64,000 bases of DNA, taken from assembly GCF_008153345.1 (NCBI RefSeq), contig NZ_CP042818.1:2629001-2693000 (forward strand), given 5' to 3'. Below, piece after piece: positions 33,561-41,500 of this stretch. The notes below the pieces were generated by a model. That model searched no databases and was not told where the DNA came from. It saw nothing but the letters and a program-made list of their open reading frames with translations. Position numbers and translations under genes: made by a program. Numbering within the stretch: position 1 is the stretch's first letter; every line of letters begins with the position of its first letter. The stretch comes from Treponema phagedenis (GTDB lineage: Bacteria > Spirochaetota > Spirochaetia > Treponematales > Treponemataceae).

Positions 33561-35987
33561 ATGAAAATAAAAAATATAGAAATTGCAATTAGCGGCATAA
33601 CCGAAGAAAACAAAAAAGAAAAACTAAAAAACCTTGTGCGGGTGCTTTCCGCCTTCCTTAATGTGCCCTGTGAGTTAAACGGAGAACTGTTGGAAAAGGC
33701 AAAAACCCATAAGTACATTAAAAAAGAGTTTAAAAACGGGCAATGGGTGTATACATACGAAACCGACCGCAAAACCGCACGGGCAAAGGTTGAGGTTTGC
33801 ACAGCCAAGCCGCTTGCGGTTATACCTGAAAATGCAAAAAAAATAGGAAATAAATTTATCAAAGAGTGGCAGAAAGATTGGCAGCGTAACCCTGAAAAAA
33901 GAAAATGTCCCGCATTGAATTATACTAAGATAAGCTTTGGTAATATCAGCTTTAAGCATATAAGTCTTAAAGGTGGAAATAAGCCGAGAGGAAAAGATAA
34001 GACTGCGGAACGTGTAAGCTTGCTCCCTTTTGCCAAAGAAATATTAGAGGGTGAAAATAAGGGGGTTTGCCATTCAGTACGGGTTGAAAAAGACCTTGTC
34101 TATTATGAAATTATCGGAAGGGCAAACATAAACGGAAAAGAAGAAGCAATCAGTGTTATTGTTTCAAAATTCAAATCAGATGCTAAAAAATATATTTCAG
34201 TAATAAAAAAAGCCGTCTCCAAAATACTTCACAGAGACGGTTCAAATAATAATCATGCCATGGACGGCGGCACGTGCCACATCAACCCTTTGCAGGGGCA
34301 GGCCTTACATAGAGATAGTGAAGCGTATCTCCGTAAGTTCGAGTCGTCATTATCCAACACGGCAAGCGTGAATACATCACGTCCTACAACTGAAAGTAGT
34401 ATATCACATTCAGATAAAAAAATCAATTCAGTAATAAAAAAAGCTATCTCTATATTGCTTCACAGAGATAGCCCCTCGAGTGTTACGGGCGGCGGACTGG
34501 CTAGCAGCGACTTTCGTCCTGAAACTGTCCTTCAAAGAAGGTTAGCCCACAATGGCGGTGAAGCTATCAACCAAAGCTTATTCCTGCCGCCTTACCCCAA
34601 CGTATCACGTCCTACAACTGAGGATATTGTACCACAGACAGCGGAAAAAAACAAGTCATATCCTGATATTATTTTAGAAATAAAAAATCCCACACCGGCA
34701 AACAGTCAAGAAAAGTTTTTAAAAGCAATTAGAGCCGTATCAAAACAGCTTGATATACCGATAGGTATTGATAAAGAGCCAAGCGAAAGCGGGGAAAAGC
34801 ATATTTTTCCGATTAAGCAGGAGCTTGCCGAGTATTGGTATAATTTATACCCGCTCATTCTCCAATCACTCTATGAAGATATTGCCTCTGTTTTAGGTTT
34901 GCCGATTATGAATATTGAAATCGTGCGCAAGGCTCTTTTTTCAAGTACAATTGAAAACTTGAGAAGCTTTTTAATAAGGTTTTTTAATCTTAAAAATACA
35001 AAATTACGTTATAACGGAAAAATCATATTTAACCCTGAAACGGGGGAGCCGCTTAAAAAAAAGGATTTTGACGCACTCATTAAGGCAATTGAAAACGTGC
35101 TCAATATGAACACAAAAGAGGCAGCCAAAAAAATAACGCTTGATGCGGTTACCACAGAAAAACTCTTAAAAAGAATAGCAAAGCTTTCATCCGTTAAGGA
35201 TATGGAGAAGCTGTCAATCGGTGAATTAAAATACAAAGGAAAAACATTTGAGTGGATACGCGAAGATTATCGCAACCTCGAAAGCGTTTTAGGAGAGCCA
35301 TTATCACGAGCGGAAAAAGCCCGCTATCAAGTATGCGAAGACTATGCTACTCATTTAATCACGAGGGCAAATGATGAGATAAAAAATGGGATTAAAGAAA
35401 CATTGCTTGACGGAATTAGAGGGCGAAAATCAAAGTCGGAGATATCGCAGGAGCTGTATAATAAATTTGCACAAGAAAATCGCAGCTGGAAAAGAATAGT
35501 TGATACCGAAACGGTAAACACGGCAAACCTCGCGCGGGTTCTTGATGAAGTGCAGGAGGCGAAGCAAAGCGGCAATGCTGAAGGCGGAAAAATATATTTT
35601 AAGCGTTTCGAAATGGCGAACTGTTGCGAAACCTGTAAAAAGTTTAACGGCGTAATAGCCCTGTGGTCAGATGTTCCGCTTGCAAGTGATAAAATAAAAG
35701 ACCCGTATGCGAGTGTTGCAATTTGGGAGGGGAAAGAACCTGATGCAAAAAACAAAACCTTAGTGGTCGGTGCTATTCATCCGCATTGCAGGGGCGGTTG
35801 GACGCGGTGGGGAACTGATGAAATGAACGCAATAATCGCAAAACAAAACGGCAAAGAAAAAGAATGGGATGCTGCTGTTGCAGCGGTAGAAAAAGAATAC
35901 AAAGCAAGCGGAAAAAAGAAGGTGCCGATAATTTACGAAATGCAGCTTGCCGAAAAATACAAGCAAATGTACGGAGAAAAAAAATAA
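33561..35987 (+). CDS. MuF-type head morphogenesis protein with accessory domains and hairpin linkers
   Basis: 808 residues. C-terminal part (about 625-808) is the Mu gpF-like head protein: ETVNTANLARVLDE, MANCCETCKKFNGVI and HPHCRGGWTRWG with paired Cys/His. The N-terminal 60 residues share a KxHKYIKK...GQWVYTYE element with the 1608-residue protein. Residues about 145-210 (YYEIIGRANINGKEEAIS) resemble a polyvalent-protein nuclease or toxin domain that I cannot name. Residues about 213-363 are two linkers, each opening with an in-frame DNA hairpin and ending SRPTTE-x-SI. Injected with DNA or placed in the head in related phages; here inferred. Confidence 0.8.
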   Translation: MKIKNIEIAISGITEENKKEKLKNLVRVLSAFLNVPCELNGELLEKAKTHKYIKKEFKNGQWVYTYETDRKTARAKVEVCTAKPLAVIPENAKKIGNKFIKEWQKDWQRNPEKRKCPALNYTKISFGNISFKHISLKGGNKPRGKDKTAERVSLLPFAKEILEGENKGVCHSVRVEKDLVYYEIIGRANINGKEEAISVIVSKFKSDAKKYISVIKKAVSKILHRDGSNNNHAMDGGTCHINPLQGQALHRDSEAYLRKFESSLSNTASVNTSRPTTESSISHSDKKINSVIKKAISILLHRDSPSSVTGGGLASSDFRPETVLQRRLAHNGGEAINQSLFLPPYPNVSRPTTEDIVPQTAEKNKSYPDIILEIKNPTPANSQEKFLKAIRAVSKQLDIPIGIDKEPSESGEKHIFPIKQELAEYWYNLYPLILQSLYEDIASVLGLPIMNIEIVRKALFSSTIENLRSFLIRFFNLKNTKLRYNGKIIFNPETGEPLKKKDFDALIKAIENVLNMNTKEAAKKITLDAVTTEKLLKRIAKLSSVKDMEKLSIGELKYKGKTFEWIREDYRNLESVLGEPLSRAEKARYQVCEDYATHLITRANDEIKNGIKETLLDGIRGRKSKSEISQELYNKFAQENRSWKRIVDTETVNTANLARVLDEVQEAKQSGNAEGGKIYFKRFEMANCCETCKKFNGVIALWSDVPLASDKIKDPYASVAIWEGKEPDAKNKTLVVGAIHPHCRGGWTRWGTDEMNAIIAKQNGKEKEWDAAVAAVEKEYKASGKKKVPIIYEMQLAEKYKQMYGEKK
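34212..34241 (+). other. In-frame linker hairpin, first copy in MuF gene
   Basis: GCCGTCTC (34212-34219) pairs with GAGACGGT (34234-34241), seven Watson-Crick pairs plus a wobble, loop 14. The preceding DNA TCAGTAATAAAAAAA and the loop end TTCACA are shared with the second copy. Confidence 0.6.
34443..34472 (+). other. In-frame linker hairpin, second copy in MuF gene
   Basis: GCTATCTC pairs perfectly with GAGATAGC. Relative to the first copy two stem positions changed with matching changes on the other arm (CG to TA, GC to AT), while the protein context drifts. This is covariation at the nucleotide level inside a coding linker. Confidence 0.6.
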
Positions 35988-36005
35988 GCACTAATATTTT
36001 TATAC

Positions 36006-36034
36006 TTGCAAAAAATAAAAAAAACAGTTATACT
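36006..36034 (+). promoter_or_regulatory. Promoter of ncRNA copy 1
   Basis: TTGCAA (36006-36011), a 17-base spacer, then TATACT (36029-36034). The predicted transcript start falls at about 36041, at the base of the first hairpin of the RNA. Confidence 0.6.
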
Positions 36035-36042
36035 GCCGGCGG

Positions 36043-36266
36043 TTGATACAAGAGTATCAATAACTGATATTTTACAATTTTAGCTGTCTGCCGTTGTATG
36101 GTTCGTGCTTTAAGAACGCAGCGGGTAAAACGGATAGGTGAAAGCGGCACTTTTAAAAGAAGGCTGTGAATTTATTTACAAAATCTAATTTTAAGGGATA
36201 CAGAGCACCCTTTTTAGATTGACGGGGATAGTATGCCCTTGTAAGTAAGTTCACAGCCTTTTTTTA
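36043..36266 (+). ncRNA. Structured phage ncRNA, copy 1 (224 nt)
   Basis: Aligns over its length with 44393-44616. 5' hairpin TTGATAC/GTATCAA (36043-36060), conserved AACTGATATTTTACA, a CCGTT/AACGG stem enclosing GTTC/GAAC, conserved AAAGCGGCACTTTTAAAAG, then a 20-bp closing stem GGCTGTGAA... with ...TTCACAGCC (36162-36181 and 36239-36258). Inside it are AATCTAA/TTAGATT with AAGGG/CCCTT and a small GGG/CCC hairpin. A T-tract follows. Stem sequences differ between copies while pairing is kept. T. denticola is known for TD-1 and TD-2 RNA motifs of comparable complexity; identity not established. Confidence 0.75.
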
Positions 36267-36293
36267 TTTTTTTTTGATTTTAGGAGGTGTTAC

Positions 36294-37085
36294 ATGGAAA
36301 AAGCAGCGGGGATACCGCCTATCGGGTGGGGCGTTATTTTAGTTATAGCCTTCCTTATTTTTATCGTGATTATGATGAAGGGCATCCGCTTTGGGATGGG
36401 CGATAAAAGCCTTTCTATCGGGAAGATGGACGAGAAAATAGAGGACATAAAACAAGATATTGAGTTAAAAGAAAAAGAGGCGGAGCGGAAAACGGCAATG
36501 GTGATGCACGACGAAGAATTGCGGAAAAGTCTTTTTAAAAAAAGCATGGATATTGACGCACACTTAACCGCCGATTTGCGGCGATCGGTGCGGCGTATGG
36601 ATGAAAAGATAGCGACAATGTTTGAACCGTTTATCCATTGCCCTTTCCCGTCAATATCTACAATCAACATTATTAAAGATGAATTGAACGAGCGGCTTGA
36701 CTACAACAACATGCGGGAGAAGTTAAGCGGCGATGAGCGCAGGGCGTATCTAAACGATATCCTCAAAGATATTAGAGATGCCTACTCAACATTTTTATTG
36801 CGTATATCAAAAGTATCATGTGGCGAAAAATATCCTGAATGGGCGGAGGTAAAAAAACCCCTAGAGCAGCTTATATCAGAATGGGAGGACGAAGTTATTG
36901 ACCTTTTCACAAAACACATTGAAGAAAAAATCCGCATGTATGAAATGTCAAAGCGATATTTTAAAACAGATGAATACATAGAAAACAGTATCTCATATCC
37001 AATCGAAAAAAATAAAAAATACTTATCAAAATTGAAAAATGTCAGTGTCAAAGGAAGTGAAGGGGGAGTAAATGAGCTTAGATGA
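36294..37085 (+). CDS. Membrane-anchored coiled-coil protein before the endolysin
   Basis: 263 residues. One membrane segment near the start (WGVILVIAFLIFIVIMM, about 13-30), then charged helical sequence (MDEKIEDIKQDIELKEKEAE) to the end. Good GGAGGTG ribosome site. It overlaps the CHAP endolysin by 14 bases, so it may belong to the lysis cassette (pinholin-like or regulatory), but it is longer than usual holins. No family recognised. Confidence 0.65.
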   Translation: MEKAAGIPPIGWGVILVIAFLIFIVIMMKGIRFGMGDKSLSIGKMDEKIEDIKQDIELKEKEAERKTAMVMHDEELRKSLFKKSMDIDAHLTADLRRSVRRMDEKIATMFEPFIHCPFPSISTINIIKDELNERLDYNNMREKLSGDERRAYLNDILKDIRDAYSTFLLRISKVSCGEKYPEWAEVKKPLEQLISEWEDEVIDLFTKHIEEKIRMYEMSKRYFKTDEYIENSISYPIEKNKKYLSKLKNVSVKGSEGGVNELR

Positions 37086-37491
37086 GTTTGTAAAAAAATA
37101 TCTCGGGAAAAAAGTAGACTATGACGGGCATTACGGCGCACAGTGCGTTGACCTTTTCCGGCAGTACTGTAAGGACGTGCTGAAAATCCCACACACAGGC
37201 GGAGTAATCGGCGCAAGCGAGTTATATACAAAATATGAAAAGCTGCCGCTAGAGATGAAGTATTTCGAGCGAATACCGCGTACAAAAGGAAAGCCGCAAG
37301 CAGGGGACGTTGCAGTTTTTATGCCGACAAAAGGGAATAAATACGGGCACGTGGCAATTGTTATTTCGGCAGACAATGAAAGTATGCGCGTATTTGAACA
37401 GGATGGCTTTGCACAAACGGGGACGTATATTGTTACCCGATCGTATACCTATATTTTAGGTTTTTTGCGAAAAAAGGAAGGGATTGGATGA
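37072..37491 (+). CDS. CHAP-domain endolysin
   Basis: 139 residues, a single CHAP amidase/endopeptidase domain. Catalytic Cys25 lies in GAQCVDLFRQY and the His in KYGHVAIVIS near residue 100, with a following acidic residue in VFEQDG. No signal peptide, so export would need a holin. It cleaves peptidoglycan peptides at lysis. Coupled to the next small gene by ATGA. Confidence 0.85.
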   Translation: MSLDEFVKKYLGKKVDYDGHYGAQCVDLFRQYCKDVLKIPHTGGVIGASELYTKYEKLPLEMKYFERIPRTKGKPQAGDVAVFMPTKGNKYGHVAIVISADNESMRVFEQDGFAQTGTYIVTRSYTYILGFLRKKEGIG

Positions 37492-37586
37492 TTGTCGGTA
37501 GATGTTTTGTATTATTTCTTTTATTCGGTTTTGCATTTGCTGCGATATTTTTAAACCTGTTTTCAGGAGAGGAACATGAAAAATGA
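37488..37586 (+). CDS. 32-residue membrane peptide, possible holin
   Basis: Starts in ATGA overlap with the endolysin stop and encodes MIVGRCF followed by a long hydrophobic helix (LFLLFGFAFAAIFLNLF) and a charged GEEHEK tail. Its end overlaps both spanin-like starts. Size and position are those of a minimal holin or a lysis leader peptide; unproven. Confidence 0.45.
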   Translation: MIVGRCFVLFLLFGFAFAAIFLNLFSGEEHEK

Positions 37587-37917
37587 AAAGATTATTTTTT
37601 TGCTTGCTTGTCTGTTTTTGTTTTCCGGCTGCTGCACACGAGGCGGAATACACAATCTCGGAGACGGAGTTAATAAGGTTAGAGACAATCTGTCAAAACT
37701 TGGAGACGAGCAAACAAGCGCAGCAATTACTAATACAGAGCTTGAGGGAAAAATTGAACAAAGCGGCGAGCTTGCAAGCGAGCTTGAAAAATCAATTACA
37801 GATGGAGCGGGAAGTATTGAAGAGTTTAAAAAAATCCTACAGCGCATACGAAACAGAGGCGCAGGCGGCACTAAGCAAAATGACGGAAGACAATCACAAA
37901 AAGGAGTTGAAAATTGA
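37576..37917 (+). CDS. Outer-spanin-like lipoprotein (Rz1 type), nested gene
   Basis: 113 residues with a lipoprotein signal ending LFSGC (Cys19) and a helical, Ser/Glu-rich mature part (ELEGKIEQSGELASELEKS). It lies almost entirely inside the next gene in another frame. It uses the AGGAGAGG at 37566-37573. Position after the endolysin and the nested arrangement match Rz/Rz1 outer-membrane spanins, though it is longer than lambda Rz1 and lacks a Pro-rich region. Confidence 0.6.
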   Translation: MKNEKIIFLLACLFLFSGCCTRGGIHNLGDGVNKVRDNLSKLGDEQTSAAITNTELEGKIEQSGELASELEKSITDGAGSIEEFKKILQRIRNRGAGGTKQNDGRQSQKGVEN

Positions 37918-38017
37918 AAAGCAAAAGCGGGCTATTGTGATTTTGTCAGCTGTTGCTGGAGCGGCTTTTATTGCTCTCGGTGCGATGGTGTTTTTGAAGG
38001 TAAAAAAACTATTTTAG
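37583..38017 (+). CDS. Inner-spanin-like coiled-coil membrane protein, overlapping gene
   Basis: 144 residues. N-terminal signal-like segment MKRLFFCLLVCFCFPAAAH, a long coiled coil (SLREKLNKAASLQASLKNQL, VLKSLKKSYSAYETE) and a C-terminal membrane helix (AIVILSAVAGAAFIALGAMVFL) with basic end KVKKLF. The predicted topology, periplasmic coiled coil anchored at its C-terminus, is opposite to lambda Rz. It starts seven bases after the nested lipoprotein and runs in the +1 frame. Either or both may be real; codon composition supports this one slightly more. Confidence 0.6.
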   Translation: MKRLFFCLLVCFCFPAAAHEAEYTISETELIRLETICQNLETSKQAQQLLIQSLREKLNKAASLQASLKNQLQMEREVLKSLKKSYSAYETEAQAALSKMTEDNHKKELKIEKQKRAIVILSAVAGAAFIALGAMVFLKVKKLF

Positions 38018-38035
38018 CAGGAGGTACGAGAAACC

Positions 38036-38431
38036 TTGAATATTGATAACAGAGTTCTTGCAGTTTTGCGAGTATGCAAAAACGAAGCGGAAATAGAGGA
38101 TAGTTTTGAGCGCTTTCACATTAAAAATTTAAAAGACAAGCAAATCTATCTTTTAACTGCAATGCTTAATAATGATTATAGCATGACGGATGGAAAAACA
38201 ACACAAAAAGAATTGTATAAAATGACAACTGCCTTGTTTTTCAATGTAAGACGGTTGTCAAATGTTCTTAATAAGCTAGATATGCTGGGGCTTGTGTTAA
38301 AAACAGAAGAGGAGACGCCGCCTCTTTTCAAACAATTAAAAGCATGTAAAAGCAAAGAAGACATTGACTCCGTTTTTTCTCATGCGGGTATTGATGAGGC
38401 GAGCGAGCGCATAGAGAGCATCCGAAACTGA
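38036..38431 (+). CDS. Hypothetical prophage protein (TTG start)
   Basis: 131 residues starting at TTG nine bases after GGAGG (38022-38026). Two similar helical motifs, LRVCKNEAEIEDSFERFHI at the start and LKACKSKEDIDSVFSHAGI near 100, suggest an internal duplication flanking a winged-helix-like middle (TTALFFNVRRLSNVLNKLDML). Possibly a DNA-binding regulator; not recognised. Confidence 0.55.
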   Translation: MNIDNRVLAVLRVCKNEAEIEDSFERFHIKNLKDKQIYLLTAMLNNDYSMTDGKTTQKELYKMTTALFFNVRRLSNVLNKLDMLGLVLKTEEETPPLFKQLKACKSKEDIDSVFSHAGIDEASERIESIRN

Positions 38432-38512
38432 GCGTACAAGAGGAATACGAATTTGAATGCGAAGTATTACTTCATAACGGGCAATTACACTAATTATAGT
38501 AAGGAGAAATAA

Positions 38513-41500
38513 ATGATATTGACAATTAGACAAGATGAGCATTTTCGCATAATGAAAACACTGAGCGGTTTTATAGAACTTGATACTGGAAGCGAGCGGA
38601 TGGAAAGAGTGTTGGAAAAAGCGGTAGGACATAAATATATCCGAAAGGTGCCGAAAAAAAGCGGTAAGGGATTTTATTATATGTATGCTGAAACGTTTAA
38701 AAAGCCTTTTACTTTCTTAAAAACAATGTTTAATATTCACTCAAAAAAAATAGATGATGAGTTTGAAAAAGAAAGCATTGCGAAAAATTACGGTGTGGAT
38801 AAACAAACATACGCAGCGCATGTTCTTGAGTACCTAACCAATAGGCTTAAATGGGATGGGATTTTCAGTAAAAAAGAATCACGAGAAAAATATAAGACAG
38901 CTGTTAAAAAGCCTGTAAGCGGCACAGCAGAGCCAGCGGGCAAAACGCAAAGCAAGGGAGAAAGCCCTGAGAATAAAAAAGAAACTACCAGCCAAACCGA
39001 AAAGAAGGCGCAACCGGTACTGAAAATAAACCGCAGCCTCATGTATAAGGTGTGGAGCTTATACAATAAACAAGAAAAAAGCGTAAGTGTCGGAGATGAC
39101 GACGGAAACAAAATAGGCGGAGCAACAGTAAAAGAAGATTTAAAAAAACTTACCTCAGTACTTGAGACGGGTAAGTCTTCAAGTGTGCACCATAAGGACT
39201 TAGGTGAAATAATCGTTGATGTGGGAAATACCGGAAAGTCCGGCTATGGGCTAAAACATATTATTGAACAGCGTTATAGCAAGGACGGAAAAAATGAAGA
39301 TGAAATTACGGCTCTTTGTATTCTTTTGCAAGATGCAATGAAGGATGGTAGTTTTAGAAAGAATGACAATCATTTTGCTGAAATAATAAAAAATGGAGTA
39401 ATGGCTGTTGTGTCAAAACAACGGAATGGTGATAAAGAACAATGGCTTTTAACCGGATATGATTTGCATAGTAAAAAAGAAGAGGCAACAGACGCTATAC
39501 AGACGGTGATCGCCAAATATAGCTACACGCCTGAATTCTCCGATTTAAGAAAACAGGTGGGAGCTGTTACCGCCTCTCTACAGACCAGTATACCACAATC
39601 CGGCATAAATAGCAATCGCTCTGAAGCAATGAAAGGAAATCAAAACGCAAAAAAAGATTTTGCGGCGCAAGAAAAAGAGCGGGCAAAAAAGAATGAAGCA
39701 CGCAAAAAAGAAGGCTTACCGCAAACGGGGCTTTTCGAACGGGAGAGCGCACTCAAAGACGCAACATGGGATCCGAACAGTGAGCAATACCGTTATCGCG
39801 ACACCGGCTATATTGCAGGCAGTCGCAAGGAGCTTGCTCAAAACTATATTAAGCAAATGGCAAAAGCCGAAGAGCAAATACTTGAACATGAAATCGACTG
39901 GGAAGGGTTAGAGGAAAACCCTCGAAGCGCAAAAGAGCTTATAAAAAAATCAAACGTGTTCGGCAAGGTTAATTTTAATACGCTGATAAAAAACGGCATG
40001 GCAAGAGGAGCGGCTTTTTTAATCGACAGAGTCTATGCTTCTGTTGCAACAGAAGCTTTCGACAATCCCGAAGGAAGGCATAATTATGTTATCGCAATAA
40101 ACGGTTTACGTGGGCGGTTGGAAGATTGTAAAACAGTACAAGATGTAATAGATACTATTAATGAAATAAACGATGAAAGACAGGGAGTGTTTTTATCAGT
40201 TCGACAACAACAAAAATACTTAGATTTAAAAAAAGAATACGATGAAGTGCATAAAAAAAAGCATGATATTGAAATGAAAGAAACTGCTTTAATGGATAAG
40301 TTACGACGGGAGAAATACGGAGCTAAAATAAGTTTTACTGAGCTTGAAAAAACTCCCGAAATACAGGCGTTTCAAAAAGCAAATGGATGGGATTCAAATG
40401 TTGATGTAGGGGATGGAAAAACTCGATCCGGATATTTTGAAAAAGAAAGGGTGGCAGCACGGGAAAGGCTTCAAGCTTTTGAAAAAGAAGCAAATGAAAA
40501 AGCCATTGCCTCAAATTCACTTTATGCGGCGTGGAACTCGTTAGGAAATAAATTTATCGCCACGATAAACTACAGCGGTTTTGGCGGGTCTGCAACTTTT
40601 GAAAAGCACATACAACAAGCAAAACACGGAAATTATGATAATTGGGAATGGAAAGAAACAGGAACACTAAAAGGGAAACGTTCTGCAAAGGGAAAAGGAC
40701 GGGCAATTTTTCAATTGATTGTTGCTTCAAAATTCAGTAGAAAAGGCGGGCGAAATGTAAAAGCACATTCTACCGAAGAGCTTAAGAAAATGTTTAACTT
40801 GCGAGACATTCAGTCCGGGAATTGGGTATTGAAAGACCCGATGAGCGCAAAGTTTCATGTTGATCATGCGTGCGAGGCTTTTGCAGATTTGGCGGATATT
40901 ACCGGCATTCCAGATAGTCTTATTTCACTAAACGGACGGCTCGCTCTTGCAATTGGATCGAGAGGAAAGTCAAAGGCTGAGGCACATTATGAACATGTGG
41001 AGCGTGTTATCAACCTCACAAAAATGAAAGGAGGCGGAAACCTCGCACATGAATGGTTTCACGCTTTCGACAACCTCATTTCAGAGGCTATGGTAGGTGG
41101 AAAAATCGATGTTTTCTTAACAAACCCTATGAATCATTTAAGCAAAAAACAGCAAGACCTACTTACTGAGTATATGAGGATAAAAAACAATACTTCATAT
41201 TCACAAAAGTATAAGGATTTCCTACTTGACACCCAAAGAGATAAACTGAAAAAAGCAGGAATTACTCCTCCCGTAGAAAACAGTCAAGAAGAACACGTAC
41301 TGCAAGTGCGGACAGCTTTTGACAATCTTGTAAAAGCTATGACAGAAGGGAATACACCGATTAAACAAGAAGTTGAGTATTCAAGTGCAGACTATAAGCT
41401 TGCAAAGTTCAATTTTGATAAAGCCACAAGCGGGCTCGCAGAGAAAATACGGTATGCAGGCAGCCTAGAAAAAGCAATTGAGCTTGCACACAAGTTCTGG

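Noticed and set aside
36043-36266. tRNA, tmRNA, RNase P RNA or SRP RNA
   Set aside because: No acceptor stem, tag frame or conserved core of those RNAs; two phage-specific paralogues instead.
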